Assembly (NCBI RefSeq): GCF_039543645.1
Contig: NZ_BAABKD010000008.1
Coordinates: 124,001-188,000 of the forward strand
Reading direction: 5' to 3'
DNA: 64,000 nt
Origin: Paenalcaligenes hermetiae
Lineage (GTDB): Bacteria; Pseudomonadota; Gammaproteobacteria; Burkholderiales; Burkholderiaceae_B
The notes under the pieces were generated by a model. It saw nothing but the letters and a program-made list of their open reading frames with translations, was not told the origin of the DNA and did not search any database. Position numbers and translations under genes: made by a program. Positions 1-8,396 of the stretch are shown here, piece by piece (position 1 is the stretch's first letter; each line of letters opens with the position of its first letter).

Positions 1-231
1 CTAATGTGGAATGAGAAAAAGATGTTCCCTAACCTCGACTGGTATGCTGCCGTCGCTTACCATCGTATGGGGGTGCCGACCTCTATGTTTACCCCACTTT
101 TTGTGATAGCACGGACAGCGGGCTGGGCAGCGCATATTCTAGAGCAGCGCGCTGACGGTAAAATCATCCGACCTACCGCTAATTATACCGGCCCTGAGCC
201 ACGTGCTTTTACGCCTTTACATCAACGATAA
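1..231 (+). CDS. prpC: 2-methylcitrate synthase, C-terminal part (gene enters from the left edge)
   Basis: The reading frame is open from the first base, so this is the last 76 codons of a longer gene. PrpC condenses propionyl-CoA (and often acetyl-CoA) with oxaloacetate in the cytoplasmic methylcitrate cycle. The segment FPNLDWY matches the place of the catalytic aspartate of citrate synthases (PNVDFY in GltA). The Trp after that Asp, and the following FTPLFVIARTAGWAAH and IIRPTANYTGP segments, fit the PrpC/short bifunctional type better than hexameric GltA. An aconitase B gene two genes downstream supports a methylcitrate role, because AcnB can act as 2-methylisocitrate dehydratase. Start and N-terminal two thirds are outside the window. 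Confidence 0.88.
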   Translation, partial: LMWNEKKMFPNLDWYAAVAYHRMGVPTSMFTPLFVIARTAGWAAHILEQRADGKIIRPTANYTGPEPRAFTPLHQR

Positions 232-237
232 CGCTAC

Positions 238-257
238 GGCGGCCTGGCCGCCATTTT
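238..257 (+). terminator. GC-rich hairpin after prpC, weak terminator
   Basis: GGCGGC at 238-243 and GCCGCC at 247-252 form a six-pair GC stem with a three-base loop, followed by ATTTTCT. It starts six bases after the prpC stop. The U-tract is short, so termination may be partial and leave read-through into the next gene. Confidence 0.4.
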
Positions 258-270
258 CTAAGGTGTGCTT

Positions 271-549
271 ATGAAACTTGATATTCAGCATAATACCGAG
301 GCCTCCCGTTTCGAATACCACGAGAACCAACTGCTTTGCCATCTCGATTATCAAATTCAAGATAATATTATGGCCATTACCCACACCATTGTCCCCAAAG
401 CCTTAGGTGGACGAGGTATAGCCGGGCAACTAACCGAAGCCGCTTTTGCCTTTGCCAGAAACAATGAACTCAAGATCAACCCCGTATGTAGTTATACGGC
501 AACGTATTTTCAACGTCACCCAGAATATCAATCACTGTTAGCCCAATAA
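271..549 (+). CDS. Small GNAT-family N-acetyltransferase (YjdJ/NATD1-like)
   Basis: This predicted 92-residue protein matches the short single-domain GNAT family of E. coli YjdJ (about 90 residues). Visible marks are the central HTIVPKALGGRGIAGQL stretch, with the acetyl-CoA pyrophosphate-binding RGIAGQ loop, and the C-terminal CSYTATYFQRHPEYQ, which is characteristic of this subfamily. I chose the ATG at 271 because AAGG at 260-263 is well spaced from it; a GTG two codons earlier overlaps that site. Substrate is unknown. It sits between prpC and acnB on the same strand, but the weak hairpin before it and the palindrome after it leave co-transcription uncertain. Confidence 0.75.
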   Translation: MKLDIQHNTEASRFEYHENQLLCHLDYQIQDNIMAITHTIVPKALGGRGIAGQLTEAAFAFARNNELKINPVCSYTATYFQRHPEYQSLLAQ

Positions 550-556
550 GTCTTAT

Positions 557-570
557 GTCTTATATAAGAC
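557..570. promoter_or_regulatory. Perfect 14-bp palindrome upstream of acnB, candidate operator
   Basis: GTCTTATATAAGAC at 557-570 is its own reverse complement, and a further half-like AGTCTTAT lies immediately upstream at 549-556. It is 85 bases before the acnB start. Symmetric TA-centred sites of this kind are typical of dimeric GntR-type repressors, which control methylcitrate and TCA genes in several betaproteobacteria. The specific regulator cannot be named from this window. Confidence 0.45.
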
Positions 571-654
571 TGTTGCACCGCCCTACAGTTACTCTTACAA
601 TAAGGGCAAGCACTATCGCTTCGTTTATTCAACTTACCTAAATAGGCCTGCAAC

Positions 655-3237
655 ATGCTGGAAACTTACCGCCAACACGTTGCCGAACGCGCTGCGTTAG
701 GCATCCCTGCGCTTCCTCTTACTGCGCAACAAACCGCTGATTTAATCGAGCTCATTAAAAACCCTCCTGCGGGCGAAGAAGACTTCTTACTTGAGCTCCT
801 CACACACCGTGTTCCTGCCGGTGTAGACGATGCTGCTAAAGTCAAAGCCTCCTATTTAGCGGCAGTTGCTCTTGGCTCTGAAACTAACCCACTATTTGAT
901 AAAAAACGTGCTACCGAATTACTCGGCACCATGCTAGGCGGTTACAACATCTCGCCTCTCATTCAGTTACTTGACGATGACGAGCTAGCTCCGGTTGCTG
1001 CCGAGGGTCTCAAACATACTTTATTAATGTTTGATGCTTTCCACGATGTTAAAGACAAAGCGGATCAAGGCAACCAATACGCCAAAGAAATTCTACAAAG
1101 CTGGGCCGACGGTGAATGGTTCACCTCTCGTCCCGAGGTCCCAGAAAGCCTAACCATTACGGTATTCAAGGTCACGGGTGAAACCAATACCGATGATTTA
1201 TCACCCGCCCCTGATGCTTGGAGCCGTCCTGATATTCCACTGCATGCGCTTGCCATGCTTAAGAACCCACGCCCTGGCATTGAACCCGATGAGCCAGGTA
1301 AAGTCGGCCCGATCAAATTAATCGAGTCCCTTAAAGCCAAAGGCAATATTGTTGCCTATGTGGGTGATGTAGTCGGTACTGGCTCCTCTCGTAAATCCGC
1401 AACCAACTCGGTCTTGTGGTTTACCGGAGAGGACATTCCTTACGTACCCAACAAACGTTTTGGCGGTGTATGTTTAGGCGGTAAAATCGCCCCTATTTTC
1501 TATAACACCATGGAAGACGCCGGTGCTCTACCCATCGAGCTGGATGTGTCTCAAATGGAAATGGGCGATGTGATCGAATTACGCCCTTACGAAGGCAAAG
1601 CTTTGAAAAACGGCGAAGTCATCGCCGAATTCAAAGTCAAATCCGATGTACTCTTTGACGAGGTCCGTGCCGGTGGCCGTATCCCCCTCATTATTGGTCG
1701 CGGTTTAACTACTCGTGCTCGTGAAGCCCTAGGTCTTGGTCCTACCGACCTCTTCCGTCTGCCCCAAGCCCCTGTGGATACAGGCAAAGGCTTTACCTTA
1801 GCGCAAAAAATGGTAGGTCGTGCCTGTGGTCTACCCGAAGGCCAAGGCGTACGCCCCGGTACTTACTGTGAGCCACGCATGACCACCGTAGGGAGCCAAG
1901 ACACCACTGGCCCAATGACACGCGACGAGCTCAAAGACTTAGCATGCTTAGGCTTCTCTGCCGATTTAGTGATGCAGTCCTTCTGTCACACGGCCGCGTA
2001 CCCCAAGCCCATCGATGTGAAAACGCACCATGAGCTACCCGAGTTCATTAGCACTCGTGGTGGCGTATCGCTACGCCCAGGTGACGGTATTATTCACTCT
2101 TGGCTCAACCGCATGTTGCTACCTGATACCGTAGGTACAGGTGGTGATTCGCACACCCGCTTCCCAATCGGGATTAGCTTCCCTGCTGGTTCCGGCTTGG
2201 TCGCTTTTGCTGCGGCAACTGGTGTTATGCCCTTAGACATGCCCGAGTCCGTATTAGTACGCTTTAAAGGCGAAATGCAGCCTGGCGTTACGCTACGTGA
2301 TCTGGTCAATGCCATTCCGTACTACGCCATCAAGCAAGGCCTACTCACTGTAGAAAAAGCCGGCAAGGTCAACATTTTCTCTGGTCGCATTCTTGAGATC
2401 GAGGGCTTACCCAATCTCAAAATCGAACAGGCTTTTGAGCTTTCCGACGCGTCTGCTGAGCGCTCTGCCGCCGCATGTACGGTACGCTTAGACAAAGAAC
2501 CAATTATCGAATACCTCAACAGCAACATCACGCTATTGAAATGGATGATTGCCAATGGCTACGAAGACGAGCGCACCTTACGCCGTCGCATCAAAGCCAT
2601 GGAAGAGTGGCTAGAAAACCCACAGCTTCTTGAGCCTGATGCCGACGCCGAATATGCGGCTGTTATCGAAATCGATCTTGCAGAAATCCACGAGCCAATT
2701 GTGGCCTGCCCGAACGACCCCGATGACGTCAAAACCCTCTCGGATGTGGCGGGTACCCCCATTGACGAGGTCTTTATTGGTAGCTGCATGACCAACATCG
2801 GTCACTTCCGTGCCGCCTCCAAGCTGCTCGAGGGCAAGCGTGATATCCCAACCCGTCTCTGGGTCGCGCCCCCAACCAAAATGGATCAAGCCCAGCTTAC
2901 CGAAGAGGGCCATTATGGGGTATTAGGCGTAGCCGGTGCTCGTATGGAAATGCCAGGCTGCTCACTTTGTATGGGTAACCAAGCCCAGGTACGTGAGGGC
3001 GCTACCGTGATGTCGACCAGTACCCGTAACTTCCCTAACCGCCTTGGTAAAAACACCAACGTTTTCTTAGGTTCAGCGGAACTGGCAGCTATTTGTTCTC
3101 GTTTAGGGCGTATCCCCACCAAAGAAGAATACCTGGCTGATATGGGCATTCTCCAAGCCAACAGCGATGACATTTATCGCTACATGAACTTCGACCAAAT
3201 CGAAGAATTCAAAGAAATCGCTGACAGCGTAGAATAA
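655..3237 (+). CDS. acnB: Aconitate hydratase B / 2-methylisocitrate dehydratase
   Basis: Full-length AcnB (860 residues; E. coli 865). It interconverts citrate and isocitrate in the cytoplasm and can hydrate 2-methyl-cis-aconitate in the methylcitrate cycle. Domain order is that of AcnB: an N-terminal HEAT-like domain (about 1-160), a swivel domain placed early (about 165-380, with the GTGSSRKSATNSV loop), then the three-domain aconitase core. The 4Fe-4S ligands are visible as one Cys in FIGSCMTNIGH and two in MPGCSLCMGNQ. VGTGGDSHTRFPIG is the core signature. An upstream prpC supports the dual function. A strong terminator follows. Confidence 0.97.
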   Translation: MLETYRQHVAERAALGIPALPLTAQQTADLIELIKNPPAGEEDFLLELLTHRVPAGVDDAAKVKASYLAAVALGSETNPLFDKKRATELLGTMLGGYNISPLIQLLDDDELAPVAAEGLKHTLLMFDAFHDVKDKADQGNQYAKEILQSWADGEWFTSRPEVPESLTITVFKVTGETNTDDLSPAPDAWSRPDIPLHALAMLKNPRPGIEPDEPGKVGPIKLIESLKAKGNIVAYVGDVVGTGSSRKSATNSVLWFTGEDIPYVPNKRFGGVCLGGKIAPIFYNTMEDAGALPIELDVSQMEMGDVIELRPYEGKALKNGEVIAEFKVKSDVLFDEVRAGGRIPLIIGRGLTTRAREALGLGPTDLFRLPQAPVDTGKGFTLAQKMVGRACGLPEGQGVRPGTYCEPRMTTVGSQDTTGPMTRDELKDLACLGFSADLVMQSFCHTAAYPKPIDVKTHHELPEFISTRGGVSLRPGDGIIHSWLNRMLLPDTVGTGGDSHTRFPIGISFPAGSGLVAFAAATGVMPLDMPESVLVRFKGEMQPGVTLRDLVNAIPYYAIKQGLLTVEKAGKVNIFSGRILEIEGLPNLKIEQAFELSDASAERSAAACTVRLDKEPIIEYLNSNITLLKWMIANGYEDERTLRRRIKAMEEWLENPQLLEPDADAEYAAVIEIDLAEIHEPIVACPNDPDDVKTLSDVAGTPIDEVFIGSCMTNIGHFRAASKLLEGKRDIPTRLWVAPPTKMDQAQLTEEGHYGVLGVAGARMEMPGCSLCMGNQAQVREGATVMSTSTRNFPNRLGKNTNVFLGSAELAAICSRLGRIPTKEEYLADMGILQANSDDIYRYMNFDQIEEFKEIADSVE

Positions 3238-3258
3238 TCTCCTTCTGTTTTGTGATTA

Positions 3259-3292
3259 CCCCTTGGTTGCTTCGGCCCCAAGGGGTTTTTTT
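3259..3292 (+). terminator. Intrinsic terminator of acnB
   Basis: CCCCTTGG at 3259-3266 pairs with CCAAGGGG at 3278-3285 (eight pairs, 11-base loop), and seven T residues follow directly. It begins 21 bases after the acnB stop. Confidence 0.9.
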
Positions 3293-3353
3293 ATCGCCAC
3301 AAGCATGTAGTACAGGTACACTGTAGGTTTTGCTTGTTCTGTTAGGAATCTTC

Positions 3354-4550
3354 ATGGCTGACTCTACCGACTCTTCCTCTGTGCTCCATCATAAAGCACA
3401 TGATTTGCTGAACTTAATCGAAGCACTCAATCATTCCGGATCGCGCCTAGAAGACCAATTTTGGGAAGATCAGCTTAATCAAACCGTACAGCTTTTACTC
3501 GATGATGTGGATAGTCTTATCCTCGAACAGCTTTTGGATTATCTCGCTACCACATCCCAATCGGATCTCTACGACATCCTAGCAAGCCTGATTGAGTCCA
3601 TTGCGGAGAGCGCCGTTCTCTCTCATCAAGGCCAAGACTACCATGTGCTCCTTGTTACGGCTCCCATCACCACATGGACACGTTACCAGTTGCCCGAAGG
3701 CATCCTAAGCCATACTCAGCACGAAAAACTTCTTAGTCTTGTCAAAGACTATGCAAGCCCCCAAGCAAAAGTGGCGCTATTAGGTCAGCTACTTAGTTTT
3801 GATCAGCTACCCAAAAGCTTTGCACAAACTCAAGCCTTATGTAAGCAACTAGGACAACTCGCCTTAGCTGCCCAGCCTGCTACCATCGAAATCGACCAGC
3901 GTGACGACGGTATCAACTTATTGGCAGATACAAAATTTATCGTCAGTGCAATTGCGGTTCCTGTAGGCTCCCCCCTTTTTGCTTGGCAACAACAGTCTGA
4001 TCCCGTTCAAGCCATGCGCTGCGCACAAGAGCAATGGCAAATACAATGTGAGGCGATTCTAAGCACCATGTTCGCTGGCTGCCAAAGTCACTACTTACCC
4101 CCTAACGGGTATTTTTATAATAATCGGATGAGTGATAAATACATGCGACCGCTAGCGCTTAAAGCGGCGGTGCAGTGGCTAGCCACCGTCATGCACAAAG
4201 AGCCTAAAGATCTGACGGCAACCATTGCTCGCTGTGGGGATCATCACACCGAAGAGTTTCGCATCGGTCTAAGTGTGCAAGATCAAAAAGAAATCTTATA
4301 CGGCTGTGTTTGGCCCATTTTTAGCAAAGAAGAAGTGGATCTTTCTAGCCCACATTATCAAGATAATGCGACTGAAATTCAAAACTTATTAACTGAGCTA
4401 GGTGTAGAATCTATTTTGTTTTTAGCCGGATTATTTACCCCCGAGTTCTGTGATGACTGCGAGGCGCCGTCTTTTCCTACGACCGAAGGGGAACTACAAC
4501 ACCCTTACCTACCCGAGGATTTACACTTTACCCCTGATGCTTTGCACTAG
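3354..4550 (+). CDS. DUF2863 family protein
   Basis: A 398-residue cytoplasmic protein of the betaproteobacterial DUF2863 family, function unknown. Family-like features are the N-terminal helical part with SGSRLEDQFWE, the ESIAESAVL stretch, DTKFIVSAIAVPVGSPLF in the middle and HTEEFRIGLS followed by ILYGCVWPIF near the C-terminus. I use the ATG at 3354, preceded by TAGGAA; a TTG at 3330 would add eight residues. It lies only five bases before earP and may be transcribed with it, but nothing in the sequence links it to EF-P modification. Confidence 0.8.
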   Translation: MADSTDSSSVLHHKAHDLLNLIEALNHSGSRLEDQFWEDQLNQTVQLLLDDVDSLILEQLLDYLATTSQSDLYDILASLIESIAESAVLSHQGQDYHVLLVTAPITTWTRYQLPEGILSHTQHEKLLSLVKDYASPQAKVALLGQLLSFDQLPKSFAQTQALCKQLGQLALAAQPATIEIDQRDDGINLLADTKFIVSAIAVPVGSPLFAWQQQSDPVQAMRCAQEQWQIQCEAILSTMFAGCQSHYLPPNGYFYNNRMSDKYMRPLALKAAVQWLATVMHKEPKDLTATIARCGDHHTEEFRIGLSVQDQKEILYGCVWPIFSKEEVDLSSPHYQDNATEIQNLLTELGVESILFLAGLFTPEFCDDCEAPSFPTTEGELQHPYLPEDLHFTPDALH

Positions 4551-4555
4551 TTTTT

Positions 4556-5584
4556 ATGTACTCCATTGATGTGTTCTGTCGTGTCGTCGATAACTACGGC
4601 GATATTGGTGTTTGTTGGCGTTTAGTCAGACAGCTCTCTGATTATGGTCCCGTACGCTTATTTATTGACGACCTTGCCGCCTTTGCACGCATTGAACCTC
4701 TCATTAATCCCCACAAAATGGTGCAAAGCTATCGTCGCATCACAATATGTCATTGGGATCAAGCGCATACGCTTAGCCCCGCGCAATGGGTGATTGAAAG
4801 CTTTGGTTGTGATCTGCCTTCCCCTTATATCGAACAGATGCCACTCCACACCAGCGTCTGGGTAAATTTAGAATACCTGAGCGCAGAAGATTGGGTCGAA
4901 GCCGTCCATGGTTTGCCCTCGCCCCAGCCCAATCGGGTCGATAAGTATTTCTTCTTTCCTGGCTTTACCCCACGCACGGGGGGCTTACTACGCCCTTTTC
5001 AACATACTACGCCATTCTCATGGGAGGACATTGGCGTTCCCGCCCCACGCTCAGATCGCGTTGCTTTTGTTTTTAGCTATCCCAATGCGCCAATCTCCAT
5101 GCTTTATCAAGCACTGGCGCAACGCCCAGAATCATGGACCGTATATACCGCGGCAACCACCCCTGCCGTGCCTGCACCGGCAGGTTTAACAGTGCATACG
5201 CTACCTTATTTAGCACAAGCACAATTTGATCAACTACTCGATCTGGCCGATCTGAACATTGTACGTGGTGAAGATTCCTTTGTGCGAGCGATCTGGGCCG
5301 CCAAACCCTTTATTTGGCAACCTTATATTCAAGAGGAAAACACCCATTTAATTAAGCTCCAAGCCTGGCTAGAACGCACGCCTTTTACGCCAACCATCCA
5401 ACAGCTTATCGAGGCGTGGAATCAGAGCCTGCCACTGGCTTCAGCCCTAGACACGGCCTTAGATCAATACCCAACATGGCAGCAACAATGTCGGCAATAC
5501 GCTTCTGATTTAGCACAACAAACGGATTTAGCTCGACAATTGGTGGCTTTTTGTTCGCAAATTGCTCAGAACAAGGTAAAATAA
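4556..5584 (+). CDS. earP: EF-P arginine rhamnosyltransferase
   Basis: EarP (formerly DUF2331) transfers rhamnose from dTDP-L-rhamnose to a single arginine of elongation factor P, activating it for relief of polyproline stalling. The 342-residue GT-B fold protein begins with VFCRVVDNYGDIGVCWRL, containing the two conserved N-terminal aspartates (Asp12 and Asp16). The C-terminal half has the donor-binding segment VRGEDSFVRAIWA followed by PFIWQPYIQEENTHL. efp follows directly on the same strand, the usual arrangement. No dTDP-rhamnose synthesis genes are in the window, so the donor must come from elsewhere. Confidence 0.95.
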   Translation: MYSIDVFCRVVDNYGDIGVCWRLVRQLSDYGPVRLFIDDLAAFARIEPLINPHKMVQSYRRITICHWDQAHTLSPAQWVIESFGCDLPSPYIEQMPLHTSVWVNLEYLSAEDWVEAVHGLPSPQPNRVDKYFFFPGFTPRTGGLLRPFQHTTPFSWEDIGVPAPRSDRVAFVFSYPNAPISMLYQALAQRPESWTVYTAATTPAVPAPAGLTVHTLPYLAQAQFDQLLDLADLNIVRGEDSFVRAIWAAKPFIWQPYIQEENTHLIKLQAWLERTPFTPTIQQLIEAWNQSLPLASALDTALDQYPTWQQQCRQYASDLAQQTDLARQLVAFCSQIAQNKVK

Positions 5585-5693
5585 CTTTTTTTCCACTCCG
5601 CTTTAGCAAAGAACAACACCCATTGGGTGGTTTTGTTAGCCAATACTTGTGCCTATTGCGTGCGGAGCTTTATTCATTGGAGTTTTTATATCT

Positions 5694-6248
5694 ATGAAAA
5701 CCGCACAGGAATTACGCGTTGGTAACGTGGTAATGATGGGCAGCGAGCCGCTCGTGGTGCAGCGTGCCGAATACAACAAATCGGGTCGCAACAGTGCTGT
5801 TGTAAAACTCAAATTCAAAAACCTGCTGACTGGCAGCGCCAGCGAAGCCGTTCACAAAGCTGACGAAAAATTTGAAATCGTTCTGCTTGAGAAAAAAGAA
5901 TGTACTTATTCGTACTTTGCGGACCCCATGTACGTATTCATGGACGCCGACTACAACCAGTATGAAATCGAAGCCGATAGCATGGGCGATGCGCTCAACT
6001 ACCTCGAGGACGGTATGACCGCCGAAGTCGTATTCTACGAGGGCCGTGCGATTTCTTTAGAGCTGCCTACTACCATTGTTCGTGAAATCGAATACACCGA
6101 GCCAGCAGTACGCGGTGATACCTCGGGCAAAGTCATGAAGCCTGCGCGTCTTGCCACAGGTTACACCATTTCTGTCCCCATGTTCTGCGAGATCGGTGAC
6201 AAAATCGAAATTGATACACGCACCAACGAATACCGTAGTCGCGTTTAA
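5694..6248 (+). CDS. efp: Translation elongation factor P (rhamnosylated-Arg type)
   Basis: EF-P binds between the P and E sites and helps the ribosome form bonds at consecutive prolines. It is a 184-residue three-domain protein. The modified-residue loop reads NKSGRNSA, placing arginine at position 32 rather than the lysine used by EpmA/EpmB organisms. That agrees with the adjacent earP. The start at 5694 (MKTAQELRVGN) follows TTGGAG at a suitable distance; an earlier in-frame ATG at 5649 would add 15 hydrophobic residues foreign to the family. A hairpin-terminator follows. Confidence 0.97.
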   Translation: MKTAQELRVGNVVMMGSEPLVVQRAEYNKSGRNSAVVKLKFKNLLTGSASEAVHKADEKFEIVLLEKKECTYSYFADPMYVFMDADYNQYEIEADSMGDALNYLEDGMTAEVVFYEGRAISLELPTTIVREIEYTEPAVRGDTSGKVMKPARLATGYTISVPMFCEIGDKIEIDTRTNEYRSRV

Positions 6249-6276
6249 CCCCTGTGCACGATAGTGGAGTATCCCT

Positions 6277-6305
6277 AAAAGCCGTCTTATCACGACGGCT
6301 TTTTT
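6277..6305. terminator. Bidirectional terminator between efp and the DUF1178 gene
   Basis: GCCGTC at 6281-6286 pairs with GACGGC at 6294-6299, with four A residues before and a run of T after, so it can serve both convergent genes. It lies 28 bases after the efp stop. Confidence 0.85.
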
Positions 6306-6741
6306 AATTTAATTTATCTTCATCCAAAAATTCCGGTATAGGTAATACGGCAATCCCCTCTTCGCGCAAAGACTGATATTCCTCTACCGTTGCTGATCCG
6401 CGTATGGCACGCTCAGGGCTTTCTCCTTCGTGCATTTTTCTTGCCTCTTGGGCAAAATTATCACCCACATCATCTGTGTTTTTGATGACCTGTTTGAGTT
6501 GTTGAAGAAGCTTGGCCTGAATGGTTGCTACATCAACCTTGGCGGGAGCCGCCTCTGCTGCAGAAGCGTGACGTAAATTTAAACGTGGAGCCGAGAGTTT
6601 TTTTGTAATTGTCTTGCTATCGCACACCGGGCAGCTTAGCCAACCTTTGGCCACTTGCTGATCATAATCCTCATGCGATGCAAACCAGCCCTCAAAGACA
6701 TGCCCCGATTCACATTGCAAATCAAATACTTTTAATGCCAT
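6304..6741 (-). CDS. DUF1178 family zinc-ribbon protein
   Basis: This 145-residue protein has the DUF1178 layout. The N-terminus is VFDLQCESGHVFEGWFAS, followed by LSCPVCDSKTITKKLSAPR, giving Cys residues suited to a small zinc ribbon. A helical, charged middle follows, then the conserved C-terminal EEGIAVLPIPEF. The family is widespread in alpha- and betaproteobacteria and has no established function. It is a single gene with its own promoter region, convergent with efp. Confidence 0.85.
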   Translation of the reverse strand: MALKVFDLQCESGHVFEGWFASHEDYDQQVAKGWLSCPVCDSKTITKKLSAPRLNLRHASAAEAAPAKVDVATIQAKLLQQLKQVIKNTDDVGDNFAQEARKMHEGESPERAIRGSATVEEYQSLREEGIAVLPIPEFLDEDKLN

Positions 6742-6794
6742 ACACGACTATATTTATAAAGACCAAATGGTATATTTTAACAAAGAAAAACACC

Positions 6795-8396
6795 CTAGAG
6801 CTTAGGCACAGCCTGAATTAAGCGCCGGCTAACAGGGTGCTGCGGTTGCAACAACACCTGCTTGGTTTCCCCCTTTTCTACAATACGCCCCTCGTGCATG
6901 ATCGCTACACGATCCGCAATATATTCCACAACACTAAAATCATGGGTAATAAAAAGATATGCTAAGCCCGTAAGCTGTTGCAAATCCAATAGTAAGTCTA
7001 AGATTTGGATCTGCACCGAGACATCTAACGCCGAAGTGGGCTCATCACAAATTAATACCTCTGGCTCAACAGCCAAAGCACGAGCAATTGCAATACGCTG
7101 ACGTTGTCCACCTGAAAACTCATGCGCATAACGCTGGGCACTGTCTCTAGGCAAAGCCGTCACATCCAAAAGATGCTCTATACGCTGTTGACGCTGCACA
7201 GCAGATAAATGCGGACGCAAGCTGATCAACCCCTCGGCCAGGATCTCCCCCACCGTCATACGAGGGTTTAACGAGGCAAACGGATCTTGAAACACAATTT
7301 GTAGTGCTCGTCGTTGTGGCTTTAAGGCAGCCCCTTGTAACGTAAGCAAATCCTGGTGATGTAAACGTGCCCGCCCGCTTATTTGCGTTTGATCATCCAA
7401 TAACCGCGCTAAGGTTTTGGCTACCGTACTTTTTCCACACCCCGATGCACCAAGCAAAGCTAAGGTTTCGCCCTTATAGAGATCAAAGCTCACATCCTTC
7501 ACAATCGGTGTCAAAACAGGGGGAGCCAACCAACGCTTTTTTTGCTTATAGGCTACGCTTAGATTATTAACCTGCAACAAAGGCAGAGTTTGGTTGGTTT
7601 CTGTCGGGGCTTTTTGTGGTCTTTTGGCAAAGCTAGGCACAGCATCTAAAAGCTGTTTAGCATAAGGATGTTTAGGGCGCTGGAAAAAAGCCTCTGTAGT
7701 CGCCTGCTCTACGATTTTGCCCTCGCGCATTAATACGACTCGATCCGCCACATGCTTAACCACTGCTAGATCATGCGTAATCAATAGCACCGTTAAGTTG
7801 AGTTCCTTTTGAATTTGGGCAAGCAGCTCTAGAATTTGCGCTTGAATTGCTACATCTAAGGCGGTGGTTGGCTCATCGGCAATGAGGATATCAGGCTCTG
7901 ATGCCAGCGCCATGGCGATCATAATGCGCTGGCGCTGCCCCCCTGAAAACTGGAATGGATAGTCATCAATGCGTTGCGCTGCCTGCTCGATCCCTACTTT
8001 ATCTAGCCACCAAATGGCTCGCTCACGTAAGGCTCGCCCCCGATATGAGGTATGCAAACGTAAACTCTCTATGATTTGATCGCCGACTCGCAGAATCGGG
8101 TTTAAGGCGGTCGCTGGCTCTTGAAAAATCATCGCCATACGCCCACCTCGAACTCGGCGCATATGGGCTTCACTAAGTGCAAAAAGATCCGTTTTATCTA
8201 AAAAGACGTGTCCCTCTTCGATCTGTATGCCCGCAGGCAATAACCGCAGCATCGCTAAAGCGGTTAGGCTTTTTCCGCTTCCGGATTCACCTACTAAGGC
8301 GGCGGTTTCCCCTTTAGTTACACAAAAATGGATACCATCAACGACCTTTAGCCCAGTCGCGGCCACCCGCAAAGTCAGGTTCGTAACCTCAAGCAT
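6795..8396 (-). CDS. Peptide ABC transporter, fused double ATPase (YejF-like)
   Basis: A 533-residue protein with two complete ABC nucleotide-binding domains in one chain, as in YejF. Domain 1 has Walker A GESGSGKS, signature FSGGQRQRIMIA and Walker B ILIADEPTTALD. Domain 2 has GASGCGKS, FSGGQRQRIAIA and VLICDEPTSALD. It powers import of oligopeptides or similar solutes through the permeases encoded just upstream. The start ATG is preceded by GGAGGT and overlaps the end of the permease gene by eight bases, implying translational coupling. Domain ends match dipeptide/oligopeptide ATPases (KHPYAKQLLDAVP and QHPVSRRLIQAVP). Confidence 0.93.
   Translation of the reverse strand: MLEVTNLTLRVAATGLKVVDGIHFCVTKGETAALVGESGSGKSLTALAMLRLLPAGIQIEEGHVFLDKTDLFALSEAHMRRVRGGRMAMIFQEPATALNPILRVGDQIIESLRLHTSYRGRALRERAIWWLDKVGIEQAAQRIDDYPFQFSGGQRQRIMIAMALASEPDILIADEPTTALDVAIQAQILELLAQIQKELNLTVLLITHDLAVVKHVADRVVLMREGKIVEQATTEAFFQRPKHPYAKQLLDAVPSFAKRPQKAPTETNQTLPLLQVNNLSVAYKQKKRWLAPPVLTPIVKDVSFDLYKGETLALLGASGCGKSTVAKTLARLLDDQTQISGRARLHHQDLLTLQGAALKPQRRALQIVFQDPFASLNPRMTVGEILAEGLISLRPHLSAVQRQQRIEHLLDVTALPRDSAQRYAHEFSGGQRQRIAIARALAVEPEVLICDEPTSALDVSVQIQILDLLLDLQQLTGLAYLFITHDFSVVEYIADRVAIMHEGRIVEKGETKQVLLQPQHPVSRRLIQAVPKL

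Noticed and set aside
1065..3173. Several minus-strand frames of 66-100 codons inside acnB
   Set aside because: They are antisense frames within a strongly conserved gene, without ribosome-binding sites or recognisable domains.
5608..5637. Hairpin ACCC/GGGT with flanking AACA and TGTT before efp as an earP terminator
   Set aside because: The paired core is only four bases and no clean U-tract follows; it lies in the probable efp leader and is too weak to call.
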